Source: Sphaerolaimus hirsutus
Lineage: Eukaryota > Nematoda > Chromadorea > Monhysterida > Sphaerolaimidae
Reading direction: 5' to 3'
DNA: 64,000 bases
NCBI GenBank assembly: GCA_964036195.1
Contig: OZ038456.1
Coordinates: forward strand, 25,149,792-25,213,791
Below the pieces are notes generated by a model. The model was not told where the DNA came from. It saw only the letters and a program-made list of their open reading frames with translations, and made no database searches. The position numbers were made by a program, and so were the translations under genes. How positions within the stretch are numbered: the first letter of the stretch is position 1; every line of letters starts with the position of its first letter. Positions 12,127 through 23,089 of this stretch are shown here, in pieces.

Positions 12127-12390
12127 TGGGAGTTCACAGGACCTGTGTTCAAACATGGCTTAAGGTGCCACAATATTTTGCACTTTTTTTAAACAACCGA
12201 TAATTAAGCATGTTAAATTTCTCGCAAAAAAGACATTAATTTTTATTGGAAAATAATTTTTGCACCAGTCATTGGCTGTTATTTTAACTTTAACATGCGT
12301 AATTACCAGTTGTTTAAAAAGTTGCAAAAAAATTTGGTGCTTGAAGACGCGTTTGAAGACTCATTTGAACACAGTACCTGTGAACTCCGG
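12127..12390. mobile_element. MITE, GGAGTTCACAGG family
   Basis: Termini GGAGTTCACAGGACCTGTG and CACAGTACCTGTGAACTCC, with an inverted GGTTGTTTAAAAAG-type core. About 265 bp, non-coding. Confidence 0.6.
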
Positions 12391-12669
12391 TGATTTTAGC
12401 GATTGTATCCTGTTCCATTACATCAGACATTTTACAGGGTCTTATACATAACATTTGACATTTTAAAGGGACTTTTTACATGACACATGACATTTTACAG
12501 GGAATTTTACTCTTTACAGGGCTTATACAGGTTCTGGGAAAGCCCCCAGATGCCGCTGTGCTATCTATCTATCCTGAGGCTAAAATTTTTGCTACGATCT
12601 CCTGCTGCCCCCCCCCCCCAATCGCTCAGCAATAATCTATCTACGTGTAGCAAATTTATTCCCACATGG

Positions 12670-13010
12670 TTATATAACTATTTTGGCCTATTTTTATATT
12701 TATGATGATTTCGAAATTTTTGGCCGGCTGCCAAGTTTGCATGAGACATATGTCCGATTTTTCTTTTTCGTTTCGGGAGTAAAATCCCGCCGGACCCGCC
12801 CTCGCGCCAGGCACCTGACAGCTGCCGCCCGGCACGCAATTGAATCTCGATCTGCCTGGCTGTCAGGTGCCTGGCGCGACGTGCGGGTCCAGCGGGATTT
12901 TACTCCCGAAAAGAAAAAGAAAAATCGGACATACGTCTTATGCAAACTTGGCAGCCGGCCAAAAACTTTGAAATCGCCATAAATATAAAAATAGATATAT
13001 AACTGAGTAT
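12670..13010. mobile_element. Foldback element around CGGGAGTAAAATCCCG
   Basis: Arms of about 130 bp (GGCCGGCTGCCAAGTTTGCA on the left, complement on the right) surround a GC-rich core with GGCACCTGACAG in both orientations. Open frames of 99 and 148 codons follow from the symmetry and are not called genes. Confidence 0.6.
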
Positions 13011-13266
13011 AAAGATGAAAATGGCGATTACGTAAAGTTTTCAAAATGGAGCGAATCTGAGCAGTTCTGGGCAAAAAAGGGGCGGGCGGGCTGGGCGAGG
13101 GCATGCCTGTCCAATTAACTCTCGAATTGCCAGACACGCCCGTCATGTCCTCCCTCTCAGGGATAATCTGCCCAATTAAATCTGGGGCCTGGGCTTAAAA
13201 AATTGATAATTATCAAATTATGCATTTTTTTTTGGGGGGGGGGTTATGGCACTGACTTGAAAAATA

Positions 13267-13678
13267 CTGTATTACCTCGAAATACCCCCAGGGTGTTTAT
13301 TATTTTGCCAGCAAAATTTTAGGGGGGATAATTCGAGGGGGGGTTTATTCAAGGGGGGTCTATTATTTCGCCAGAAATTTTTGGAAATTCCCCATACTCA
13401 GACATAGAAAAATCAAACAATTACATAGATAGATATGTGGTTATAGGCATATTTAACTGTTGATACACATAAACCCTACCCTAACATCACTCAATCATCA
13501 GTTTTAGCGTGTGTTCTGCATTGTACAGATCACAAACTGCGGTATTTGTCATGTACGTTCCCTTTACACTCAATTTTAGGGGAGGGGGTTTATTTTTTCC
13601 TCAGCCGATTTTTAGGGGGGGGTGTATTTCAAGGGGGGGGGGTTAATTCAAGGGGGGGGATAATTCGAGGTAATACGG
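13267..13678. mobile_element. CCGTATTACC MITE (family B), 412 bp
   Basis: Termini CTGTATTACCTCGAAATA and CGAGGTAATACGG, with TA flanks. The interior includes GTGTGTTCTGCATTGTACAG, conserved in the copies at 17714 and 63071. Confidence 0.8.
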
Positions 13679-13689
13679 TACACACCATC

Positions 13690-13950
13690 TGTACACACAG
13701 CAAAAAATGTGCTTGTGAAGTGCACTGAAGTGGTCTGAAGTGCCCCTTGTGATCACATTTCATAGCCTGATCACGCCTGATCACTGATGGAATGCACTTC
13801 ACTGACACTTCATGAATTTGTTTACTAAATTGTTTACATAAATAAGAAATAAGAAATTCGTGAAAGGCGTTGAAGTGCCCACAAGGGTATGCATGAAGAC
13901 ACTTCACCACAGATCAAGGCAGATCACCAGCACGGTTTTTGTTGTGACAC
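13690..13950. repeat. CACTTCA/GTGATC motif cluster
   Basis: CACACAGCAAAAAATG begins a region packed with GAAGTG and its complement and with GTGATCA. It resembles the element at 51239-51530, which has matching CACAGCAAAAAATGG ends. The second end was not found here. Confidence 0.4.
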
Positions 13951-13960
13951 TGTGTTCCTA

Positions 13961-14245
13961 GCAGGGTTGGATTTAGTAAAAAAAAATTTGCTAAAATTGT
14001 AACAAAATTGTATAGAAATTCATTTTAATTTCCTTTTTTTCTTCAATTTTCCACTTTTTATATTTTTCATGTTAGTTCGTGACCAGGATTGGTTTTCGGA
14101 AAATTATTTTCACTAAAACTGTAGTAAAATTGTTAAAAATTGTATTTTATTTTTATTCTATTCCTGTTTCATTTTTTTTATTCTTCAATTTACCATTTTT
14201 TATTTATTTTTTATTTATTTTTTTGTTGAGATTTTGCCAACCCTG
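13961..14245. mobile_element. Possible hAT element with CAGGGTTGG ends
   Basis: Starts CAGGGTTGGATTT and ends GCCAACCCTG, with an interior of TTTATTTTT-type motifs. The flanks GTTCCTAG and GTTCCCTT agree at only five of eight bases, so a target duplication is doubtful. Confidence 0.4.
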
Positions 14246-14335
14246 GTTCCCTTGAATGGAGCCTGTGGAGCTCACAAACTTTGCGTTTTTGACATCACTG
14301 ATCCCAAATATACCCTCTACTTTGACACTACATTG
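14246..14335 (-). CDS. Possible third exon of signal-peptide gene
   Basis: Read downward from a plausible acceptor (TATAGGTTTTAG above 14335), an in-phase frame of 30 codons stays open until the CAGGGTTGG element. It is AT-balanced and contains one Cys near its start. It follows the Cys-rich exon at 15348-15193 on the same strand and in a compatible phase if that exon ends at 15193. There is no homology support; weak call. Confidence 0.2.
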
Positions 14336-14520
14336 CTAAAACCTATAAATAAACCATTAGTTGGGGCTCACCAAAATTTCATTGCTGAAATCATGCATTT
14401 GGGATGTTTTGATTGGCTTAGAAGTATAATAATAAATGTACTACGAAAGCCCGCCGAAAGTGGGAGAGAATCCTGCCATTTAAATGGCATGTATTATTGC
14501 GATGTTCAATAAAGTGAATA

Positions 14521-14961
14521 CCGTATTTCCTCGAAATACCCCCCGGGGGGTGATTGTTTCATAGTGGTCCCGAGAGGGGGGGGGTCAAACGAGGGGGGGG
14601 GGGGTTATTATTTCACAAGAAAATTTTTGAAAACCAAGTACGAAATTACCGTCTGAAACGTACGCAGACGTCGAAAAATGCAACAAAAACTGCCATTTAT
14701 AAGGTTCTGTAGACTAATATTAGTATGTAGGTGGTATGTACACTGTTCTAACGTTACACCGACATTGTTTTAACGTGTGTTCTGCAGTACACAGAACACA
14801 AACTACAGTTATTGTCATGTACGTTCCCTTTACACTCAATTTGGGGGGGGGGTATTTCGAGGGGGGGGGGTGATTGTTTCATAGTGGTCTCGAGAGGGGG
14901 GGGGGTCAAACGAGGGGGGGGGGGGGTATTTCGAGGGGGGGGGTATTTCGAGGAAATACGG
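14521..14961. mobile_element. CCGTATTTCC MITE (family A), 441 bp, with empty site
   Basis: Starts CCGTATTTCCTCGAAATA and ends CGAGGAAATACGG. The paralogous segment at 41190-41290 lacks it and reads GTGAATAGGTAGG, with a single TA at 41266-41267. Here TA occurs on both sides (14519-14520 and 14962-14963), which proves insertion with a TA duplication. Confidence 0.92.
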
Positions 14962-15005
14962 TAGGTAGGAAATTTAAATCGAAACACATACCTTCAGTTG
15001 GGGGA

Positions 15006-15214
15006 CCAGGTGCCAGTCCCAGACCCTGTAAAATGCCCTGTAAAGTGCCAAATGTCATGCAAAGTGTCAACAGTCATGTAAAATACCCTGCAAAATGGCA
15101 ACTCAAATGCCAACCGAGTTGCCATTTTGCAGAACATTTTAGAGAACTTTTTACACTTTGCATGACATTTGACATTTTACAGGGAACTTTACAGGGTCTG
15201 GGACTGCCCCCTGG
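15006..15214. mobile_element. MITE, CAGTCCCAGACC family, inside an exon
   Basis: Foldback of about 209 bp, CCAGGTGCCAGTCCC to GGGACTGCCCCCTGG, around a GTTGCCATTTTGC core. It is present at the same site in the paralogue (41310-41518), so it was inserted before the segment duplicated. On the minus strand its outer 22 bp extend the open frame of the Cys exon and supply a GTAAAG donor. Confidence 0.8.
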
Positions 15215-15348
15215 TTGCACATGGGACAGTCTGTTGTTACGATGTCGTAGATGTCCTCCACGCGGTCTCCACGCAGTCGCGGCCGCGCCGCATCCACATT
15301 CTGTGCGTTCAAGTCCAGCACACACTTTTCGCACTCGGCGGACACCGC
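15193..15348 (-). CDS. Cys-rich second exon of a candidate secreted protein gene
   Basis: An open exon of 52 codons with strongly GC-biased third positions. It begins at an acceptor (ATTTTTCAG at 15357-15349) and can end before GTAAAG at 15192, inside the MITE. The peptide starts AVSAECEKC, carries a charged middle (ARPRLRGDRVEDIYDIV) and ends in a second pair, DCPMC. CxxC, 34 residues, then CxxC recalls a disulfide-stabilised or saposin-like hairpin, but no family was identified. Phase 0 matches the signal-peptide exon at 16850-16782 on the same strand. The paralogous exon (within 41497-43984) keeps most of this sequence although two transposons split it, which argues for a true exon rather than chance. 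The true 3' end is uncertain: a nearby GTATGT donor sits beyond the MITE. Confidence 0.55.
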
Positions 15349-15490
15349 CTGAAAAATGCCCTTTTTAAATTTCACCTAAAAATACTTTAAAACTGAATTT
15401 CATTCTTAATTCGGTGATGCCCGTACACCAAATTCACTCACGGTAAAAGCAATGAAATAATTATGAGGTCAAAAAAAGGTTTTGTATTTA

Positions 15491-16727
15491 CCGTATTTCC
15501 TCGAAATACCCCCCCCCCCCCCCCCTTGAAATACCCGCCCCCCCTCGTTTGACCCCCCCTCTCGGGACCACTATGAAACAATCACCCCCCTCGAAATACC
15601 CCCCAAACTAAGTGCAAAGGGAACGTACATGACTAGTGATGTAAAAAGCGCCAGACTTTTGGCGCCAAGCGCCAAAAGCGCTTTTGGGATGCGAGCGCCA
15701 AGCGCCAATGGCGCCACAGCAATATAGCGCCAAGCGCCAAAAGCGCCATGGCGCTTTTCTAGACCACGGCGCCAAGCGCCAATGGCGCCAGAGGATGTTG
15801 GCGCCAAGCGCCAATAGCGCCAGCGCCAAAAAAAATTTGCTGCTCATAAAGTGCACTAGTTAACAACGACAGCCAATGTCAACTACCTAGTTCCCATCCC
15901 AATCCAATGGTCGCTAATGAGTAACTCTACCCAGTGTTGTATACACATATATTTACTTCATTCCGGCCTAGTACATTGCACATACCAACAATACAACATC
16001 ATTTTCAACATAATGCAACACAATGTATTTGAACATCGCTCATGAGCTAGCTTTGAATTGGGATGGGAACCATTAGGCCCATTATTTGGGAATTTTTTTT
16101 GAATATCCTTGCAATTGCACGGACATAGTTGACAAAATTAGTAAATAAAGGGTTTGTTCTTCCTGGAATACACTTACAGTAACACATTACACAGTCTTTT
16201 TACATAAAATAATGATAAATTTTTTGAACTTCCTGGCGCTTTTTTGGCGCTTTTTAAAACGCTAGCGCCAAGCGCCAATGGCGCCACGGCATCATAGCGC
16301 CAAGCGCCGAAAGCGCCATGGCGCTTTTCCGTAGCACAGCGCCAAGCGCCAATGGCGCCACAGCAAAAAGGCGCCAAGCGCCAAGAGCGCCATGGCGCTT
16401 TTTGCTTTGGCGCTAGCGCCAGGCGCCAGCGCCATGGCGCTTTTACATCACTATACATGACAATAACTGTAGTTTGTCTTCTGTGTACTGCAGAACACAC
16501 GTTAAAACCATGTCGGTGTCACGTTAGAACAGTGTACATATTTACCATCTACAATACTAATATTAGTCTACAGAACCTTATAAATGGCGCTTTTTTTTGC
16601 ATTTTTCGACGTCTGCGTACGTTTCAGACGACAATTTCGTACTTGGTTTTCAAAAATTTTCTTGTGAAATAATAACCCCCCCCCTCGAAATACCCCCCCC
16701 CCCTCGTTTAACCCCCCCCCCCTCTCG
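15491..16727. mobile_element. CCGTATTTCC MITE (family A), 3' end lost
   Basis: Left terminus CCGTATTTCCTCGAAATA is intact; the right end stops in a C-run (CCTCTCG) directly against the host sequence of exon 1. It was split by the hAT at 15634-16453. It occupies most of the intron between the two secreted-gene exons. Confidence 0.75.
15634..16453. mobile_element. GCGCC-family hAT element, 820 bp
   Basis: Starts TAGTGATGTAAAAAGCGCC and ends GGCGCTTTTACATCACTA. The 8-bp duplication TACATGAC (15626-15633 and 16454-16461) is perfect. Both ends carry arrays of GGCGCC and GCGCCATGGCGC; the middle (15860-16220) is AT-rich. Non-coding: frames in the arrays are open only because GCGCC repeats lack stops. 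Confidence 0.9.
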
Positions 16728-16781
16728 TCATTTTTGAGTAGCTATGAAAGATGGGTGTGGCTGAGAGATATTCAAACAGAC

Positions 16782-16850
16782 CTGAGCAGAATCCTGGGCT
16801 TTGGCTGCCACAGCCAGCCAGCCGACAAACACAAGCAGAATCAGCTTCAT
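16782..16850 (-). CDS. Signal-peptide exon of a candidate secreted protein gene
   Basis: ATG at 16850 opens 23 codons: MKLILLVFVGWLAVAAKAQ followed by DSAQ. This is a textbook signal peptide: a Lys, a hydrophobic core of about 14 residues, and an AKA|Q cleavage site. A CAG|GTCTGT donor follows at 16781, phase 0, matching the Cys exon at 15348. Without splicing the frame runs only 17 more codons to a TGA at 16730-16728. The paralogue at 47397-47329 has the same coding bases although the surroundings were rebuilt by transposons. The host-like upstream leader runs to about 17210. The intron is now mostly MITE and hAT sequence. Expression is not shown by sequence alone. Confidence 0.55.
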
Positions 16851-17210
16851 GTTGCAACTTCGCTCCTCTGCTTGTCTTTTTCTGACTGCGGGCAAACTGA
16901 TGACAGGCTGGCAAAATGCACTCCCTTTTCAACCAGCTCACATTCAGATGTGCCACCCCAAATCAACATCAACATCAAAAGCGCATGCCGCTTGGTTGAA
17001 ATTGAAATCTACATTTTATTAGGTATTTTTATGTTTCAGAATGTCCACATTGTTGTAATATGAAAAGAATGTTTGGCAGAAAATCATTGAAGTAAAGCTT
17101 GTTCAGTAAGTACTACAGCATTGGGTATTGTGATGTTGGAGTGGTGTGATTGGCATTCGAAAAATCTCTAGAATTTATATTTTTTCAAGAAAAATTAAAA
17201 AAATCTTAAT

Positions 17211-18720
17211 GGCCCCACACAGTGACATAAAATGTTGCGGTGACGCAGTGATTGTCACCGCCTGCTTTTTGAATGTCACTGCCACAAAATAAGGTGTCAT
17301 TGCGGTGACAATCACCACCACATTTATATATTGAGCGGCGGTTCGGGACGATTCTTTTACACATTGCATAAAAAGAATTCTGTAAATACTTAGAATCACA
17401 AATGTAGGGCGCGCCGAATTAGCATTCGACACACATAAAAAATATACTCGCGGGCGGCTGGCCTGCCTTCTGTACCCAGAAAAAATTCAAGTCGCTTGGT
17501 GTACGTATTTACACATTTACATGGAAAAGGTGGGCATTGCAGAGAATGTGAAAGCATTTTCATTACACTTTTTGGGATTTCGTTTTACACTCCTGTTGAA
17601 TAGCAGTATAGTTATTTTTGACAGTGAAGAAAGTTATTTTTGAGAAATTTTATCAGTTATTAAAGGTTTTGTAACACCCATCATTAGCTCCTTTCCTTTT
17701 GTTAAAAAATATACCGTATTACCTCGAATTAACCCCCCCCCCCCTCGAAATACCCCCCCTAAATTTCAGCTGAGGAAATAATAAACCCCCCCCCCCTCGA
17801 AATCGCCCCCCTAAGATTGAGTGTAACGTGAACGTACATGACAAATACCGCAGTTTGTGATCTGTACAATGCAGAACACACGTTAAACCTGATGATTAAG
17901 TGACTTTGGGAAGGGTTTTTGTGTATATACAGTTATATATGCGTATAAACACATATACATCAATGTAATTGTTTGATTTTTCTACGTCCGCGTATGGGGA
18001 ATTTCCGAAAATTTCTGGCGAAATAATAGACCCACCCTCGAATAAACCCCCCCCCCTCGAATAATCCCCCCTCAAATTTTGCTGGCGAAATAATAAACCC
18101 CCTGGGGGTATTTCGAGGTAATACGGTATTCAGAAGTTATAAATATTAGGATGTAGACACGTTAGGGTTGTTAAAAAAAAGTTTTTTTAACGCCATTTTT
18201 GTAAAGTAGAGTGTAAAGAGTAGTGTAAAATGTAAAGTCAAATGCAAAGTCAAATGTCAATTGTCATGTAAAGTGTCAAATATAAAGTCAAACAAAAACT
18301 AAAGTGTCAATTATGTATTCAAATCCTCGGGATTCAGGATCGGGATCGCGTTTGAACACTAATTGGTGCCTGGTGCCATTTTCTGTGGTGCCCTTTGGAA
18401 TTTTTCAAATGGCGCCATGACAGCATTTTTCCTGGTGATTTTCCATCACTAGTTTCAACGTGTTTTGGTCAACCGCGGTATTTGTCGTGAACAATCTCTT
18501 TACATTCAATTTGGGTGGGGGTATTTTGAGGGGGTGTATTATTTCCATTGCAAAGTTTGAGGGGGGGGGGGGTTAATTCAAGGGGGGGGGGTAATTTGAT
18601 GTAATACGGTATATATATTTATATATATATATATAAATATATAGATATAGGCGCACCGCCACTAAAATGCCTGTCACTCACTGTCACCGCCAGAATTTTG
18701 GACCATTTTATGTCTATGGC
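17211..18720. mobile_element. TIR element, GGCC...GACATAAAATG ends
   Basis: GGCCCCACACAGTGACATAAAATG at the left is mirrored by CATTTTATGTCTATGGCC at the right. The paralogous segment near 52731 lacks it: CTTAATAGAGTAAAG is uninterrupted there. Subterminal GTGACAATCACCGC motifs repeat. A family B MITE (17714-18126) and a CCGTATT fragment (18460-18612) are nested inside. Confidence 0.65.
17714..18126. mobile_element. CCGTATTACC MITE (family B), 413 bp
   Basis: Termini CCGTATTACCTCGAATTA and CGAGGTAATACGG, with TA flanks on both sides. Same interior as 13267-13678. Confidence 0.8.
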
Positions 18721-18954
18721 CCCACACACACTAGTTTTCACCGTGACCGATGTGAAAACTGAAATGGCGACATGGTGGCATTCAGGCCACTTTTTTTGTA
18801 TGCTATATGTGTTTTAGTTTTGAGATTTTCAAATTTTAACTTTCATTAATTTAAATTCTAATTTAAATAAAACCAAATCGTTCAACCATGTTCATTAATT
18901 TGCATTTGAAAAAAATTTCCCACAAAGTCACGGTGAAAACTAGTGTGTGTAGGC
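18718..18954. mobile_element. CACACTAGTTTTCACCGTGAC TIR element, 237 bp
   Basis: Ends CACACACTAGTTTTCACCGT and ACGGTGAAAACTAGTGTGTG are perfect complements. One-sided relatives lie at 7140-7242 and 38150-38200. Confidence 0.7.
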
Positions 18955-19042
18955 ACAATAGAGTAAAGTAAAATAACAAATGATAACTTAAGATGACTGA
19001 ATATACTGATAACTGAGTATACTGATAATTGAACAAATTATA

Positions 19043-20532
19043 CTGTATTACCTCTAATATAAGCCTTTTATTAATTTTTGTCAGTTTTTTTCCCGGCGTT
19101 TTAGTATACCTTATATTAGAGGGTACCTTATATTAGAGGTATACCTTATATTGTTATTGTCAGATTTTTCAAACATATTACCAAAAGTGAAATAAAACGA
19201 AATTCATTTTATCAAACTGGAATGTAACGAAATGGTGAACCAGTGTCAATACAAAATGACCTGGTGCCGGTTCCGCAAGTGGAAAAGTTAAGAGTTGAGT
19301 AAAATGACAAATGGCAAGTTAAGAGTAAAGTTTTATGATAAATGATGAGTTAAGAGACAAGAGTAAAGCTAAATGACAAATGATTAGTTAAGGGATAAGA
19401 GTAAAGTTAAGAGTCAAGCAAGTGTATCCAAATCTTATTTTTTCGTATCCAAATCTTATTTTTTGTATCCAAATGTTATGTTGAAAAATAAGATTTGGAT
19501 ACAAAAACATAAAATCTGGATACAAAAAAAATAAAATTTGGATACACTTGCTTGACTCTAAACTTTACTTTTATCTCTTAACTAATCATTTGTCATTTAA
19601 CTTTACTCTTAAATTTACTCTTGTCTCTTAACTCATCATTTAGCATTTAACTTTACTGTTAACTTGCCATTTGTCATTTTACTCAACTCTTAACTTTCAA
19701 CTCTTAACTTTTCCACTTGCGGAACTGGCCCATGGTACCCGTTCCGCAAGTGGACAAGTTAGAGTTAAAACATAAGAGTTGAGTAGAATGACAAATGGCA
19801 AGTTAAGAGTAAAGTTAAATGTTAAATGATGAGTTAAGAGACAAGAGTAAAGTTAAATGACAAATGATAAGTTAAGAGATAAGAGTAAAGTTAAGAGTCA
19901 AGCCAGTGTATCCAAATCTTATTTTTTGTATCCAAATCTTATTTTTTTGTATCCAAATCTTATGTCGAAAAATAAGATTTGGATACAAAAACATAAGATC
20001 TGGATACAAAAAATAAGATTTGGATACACTTGCTTGACTCTTAACTTTACTTTTATCTCTTAACTAATCATTTGTCATTTAACTTTACTCTTAAATTTAC
20101 TCTTGTCTCTTAACTCATCATTTATCATTTAACTTTACTCTTAACTTGCCATTTGTCATTTTACTCAACCCTTAACTTTTAACTCTTGACTTTTCCACTT
20201 GTGGAACTGGCCCCAGATCGGTTTTTGTATATCAATTTGACTTTGACAATGAATTTTCTGTTTGAGGAAAGATTTTCTCTTTGACGTATTTACATCTTTG
20301 ACTTTTTTCTTTTTCATGGCACCGTTTTTGTTGTTTTCCACCATGTTTGACAATGGTTTGAACAATTTTTCGAGTTTTGGCATGCAGCCAGCTGTGCCTT
20401 ATATTAGAGGTATACCTTATATTAGAGGCATGCCTTGTATTTATTCTGTCACGTTCAAAAAGGCCAAAACGTGTACCTTATATTAGAGGGTACCTTATAT
20501 TAGAGGCATACCTTTTATTGGAGGTAATACGG
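19043..20532. mobile_element. TATTAGAGG MITE (family J) with an insertion
   Basis: Starts CTGTATTACCTCTAATATAA and ends TTGGAGGTAATACGG, with TA flanks; CTTATATTAGAGG repeats inside. The paralogue at 52803-53377 (575 bp) lacks the 950-bp insertion at 19262-20213. Confidence 0.8.
19262..20213. mobile_element. Tandem pair of GTTCCGCAAGTGG foldback elements
   Basis: Two units of about 470 bp (19262-19732 and 19740-20213). Each runs from GGTTCCGCAAGTGGA(A/C)AAG to its complement and is packed with AAGAGTAAAGTTAA motifs around a hairpin of GTATCCAAATCTTA. The second BEL-free paralogue (near 53055) gives the empty site AATGACCAGATCGG. Confidence 0.75.
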
Positions 20533-20534
20533 TA

Positions 20535-20715
20535 ACTGAATATTCTGACAAAAAACACCCCCCTCGAACAACTCCCCCTTGATTAACTCCCCCCTCAAAA
20601 TATTCTGACAGATAAATAACTCCCCTGGGGACTTATTCGAGGATTTATGGTAAATAATTGAAAATTTTTAAAATAGGTTTAAAGCAATGGACCAAAGCCA
20701 CTAAATAATTGCATC
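20535..20715. mobile_element. Family C MITE fragment
   Basis: Contains CTCCCCTGGGGACTTATTCG and a right end GATTTATGG; also present in the paralogue at about 53380-53505. The segmental duplication ends close to 20715. Confidence 0.5.
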
Positions 20716-21010
20716 CAGGCTGTCCGCTGGTGAACCACGCTAAGAGTGAAACGCGTAACCGCGCTCTTAGCGCGGTTGACAAATTGTTCAACCGCGTTGC
20801 CCATGCCCGGGAACGCAGTTCAGATTTTTTGAACCGCGCAGCTAATCACGCAGATATCGTACATATCATGTCAACCGCGCATGCACATTTCATGCGCGTT
20901 TATCGATCTTATTTGAAACGCGCTGCTATTGAACAGCGCGTCTCATTTATAACATGAACCGCATGATATTTATTACTTGAACCGTGTGTGAACCACGCTG
21001 TGTAATTTGT
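20716..21010. repeat. GAACCGCG motif array
   Basis: Roughly ten copies of (T)GAACCGCG, CGCGGTT and one-base variants occur in both orientations within 295 bp, bounded by GTGAACCACGCT on both sides. It resembles the motif-array hAT elements, but no TIR or target duplication was found. The 82-codon frame inside follows from the array and is not called. Confidence 0.4.
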
Positions 21011-21290
21011 AAATATGTGGAAAAATGTGTGGAAAGAGTATAATGGATGCCTCCAACAGAATGACACCTCCAACAGAACAGTAAGTAAGCAAGTTACAAT
21101 GGTGCACTTTTATTAGAAGAAACATGGTATAATAATGTAATGCATTGAAGTTAAATTCAGCGGACTTTTGGTATATTGAATCATGTAGGGTGACATACTA
21201 TGTATAGGCACCACTCTTAAACAGCCAACCATGTAAATACTTGCGTTGTACAATGTCATTGCACAGCTTGGGCTTCAAAGCCACATGCCA
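21011..21290. other. AATAGAACGG-type fragment and spacer
   Basis: Has CCTCCAACAGAATGACACC motifs related to 3202-3550, then a plain spacer. No gene seen. Confidence 0.3.
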
Positions 21291-21299
21291 CCCAATGCA

Positions 21300-21512
21300 C
21301 AATTAAGTTATTATTACTATTATTATTATTAGGGAAAAGTACTTGCTTTTACATTTTCCTGAGAAAAAAGTATTTTACGCACATTTACACATGAGTACGA
21401 GTAAAAAAAGTATTTTACATTTTCTATACTTTGTGGTGAGTAAAAAATAAATACTTACATTTACATATACTTTATTAAAAAGTTCAGTAATTCTAACAAC
21501 TCTGCCGTGAAG
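21300..21512. mobile_element. hAT-like remnant ending AACAACTCTG
   Basis: Same right-end sequence (AGTTCAGTAATTCTAACAACTCTG, one base different) as 52410-52594, with AAGTATTTTAC motifs. The left end is not recognisable. Confidence 0.45.
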
Positions 21513-21821
21513 TTTGCAATGTGTGGCTGAATTAATGAAAGCTTTTGTTGTGTGAAAAAGTGCTGGAAATGATGCAAACTGAATGTGAAAAATCAGCGTT
21601 GAGCAATAAAACACTCAAAAACCACATGAGCGATGGAATATAATAAAAGAGAATCAAAATTTTTTATGGTTCTTCATTCATGTAGAAAATGGTACAGATT
21701 TGACATTTAGGTGTGTAGTATGCGCGCTGCGCGTTTTTTTATATTTTTTTAATATATATATATTTATATTTTTAAAACATTTCTTATTTTCGCTTTGTCC
21801 TATTTTTTCTAGGTAAATAAA

Positions 21822-23089
21822 CTGGTGGACAATTTAAATGGAAAATTGACTACATAAATTTTCGAAATATTCTCATGTGCAAATGATCAGCCCAATCTAA
21901 CTAAAATTTTGTGTGAATGTGGGGCCAACATTTCTTTACATTGTCCCCAAATGGCACCCCCGAGCACCCCCCTGGTTAGCCTTGACAGCCTTCTATATAT
22001 TTTTCCGATTTTTTTTCTGGCCAATATAATTGGAAAATTTTGGAATCCCACACAGAATATTGCTGCAGGAAAGCGCGTTGCCATTTTTGGCATGCTGCCA
22101 ACACAAGCATTGGATACGCTTGTGCTGGCAGTTTTTTGATGGAAAAAAAATCACTAATGGCTCACTCAGAGCTCCACATAGGTTGCAGGGTAATTTTTAC
22201 CCGCTGCTGTCCCCACACTGCTGCTGCCTCACAAAAATCCATCCTCAATTGCAGATATCAGCCACTTCATGACATTCAGACATATTAAGAACTTTATAAG
22301 TGCAAACATTTTGATTGTGATTGCAAAAACCACAAATTTACACTTTCTGGGAATGACCTCTTCATCTGTCTGGCCCATTTACACAAAATACAGGACACAT
22401 TTCCAGTTGTCCCCTGGTATATGTTTAACAGGTAATTGTTGCCTGAATTCAATGGGCACTAGCATTTAATGATTTGCATGCAGATGCTGCAGAGGCCGGT
22501 CACGCTTTTACGGAAATGCTGTCTTTGAACAGTGGTATTTCCACTGATCGCCATAAATGCAATCTTTGTGCAACAATGTGGTGCAGGACCAGCCACATGT
22601 TGCTCATGACACTTAGGAAGCGAGTCCTGGCCACCATGTGCTGTATCATAAGCCTGGGGCTGTGTAAGACACATTAGTTCCAATAGATGTTTTGTTCAAA
22701 AAAATATTGCAGGTTTGATCTTCAGCAAAATTTTGGTGTAGGGATTGCGTCAGTTGTGAGGGGGTGGAATAGTTGCAGGAACTTACCATCTCATATGTCC
22801 CAAAAAATCAGTGGCCTTAACCATCCCATCCCCAACCCATTTTATAAATAAATCAAATTCTGGCCTGAACAAAAATTTGTATGGATTTTCCATTTATATT
22901 GACCAGAAAAAAAGTGGGAAAAAAATATTTTCAGCAACAAGGGTGGCCTGAGGGGGTGCCACTTTGGTTATATATAGTATATACTTTGGGGCACCCTCAC
23001 ACTAAGTGACAGCCTGATGGCTTGCTTGTGTGATTTTTAAAATGTTATTTTGTGAATTTTCCATTTATATTGTCCACCAGTTTATCACT
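21822..23089. mobile_element. TIR element ACTGGTGGACAATTTAAATGG, about 1.27 kb
   Basis: Left end AACTGGTGGACAATTTAAAT is mirrored at 23060-23089 by TATTGTCCACCAGTTT. No clear target duplication. The interior is less AT-rich and has several open stretches on both strands (e.g. 22440-22680, with Cys-rich readings), so it could derive from an autonomous element. No transposase motif was recognised. Confidence 0.5.

Larger units (their letters stand above)
11638..13195. repeat. Foldback region with CGCCTGACACGCCCGTCA repeats
   Basis: GGCCCCAGATTTAATTGGGC near 11645 is mirrored by GCCCAATTAAATCTGGGGCC near 13165. Just inside each end are copies of GACACGCCCGTCA; at 11690-11770 a unit of about 30 bp is repeated more than twice. 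The middle holds the two elements listed next and a CTATCTATC/C-run fragment (12545-12670). Confidence 0.5.

Noticed and set aside
12683-13146. 99- and 148-codon ORFs
   Set aside because: Both are generated by a foldback element read in opposite directions.
13961-14245. Confident hAT call for the CAGGGTTGG element
   Set aside because: Only five of eight flanking bases agree; kept at low confidence.
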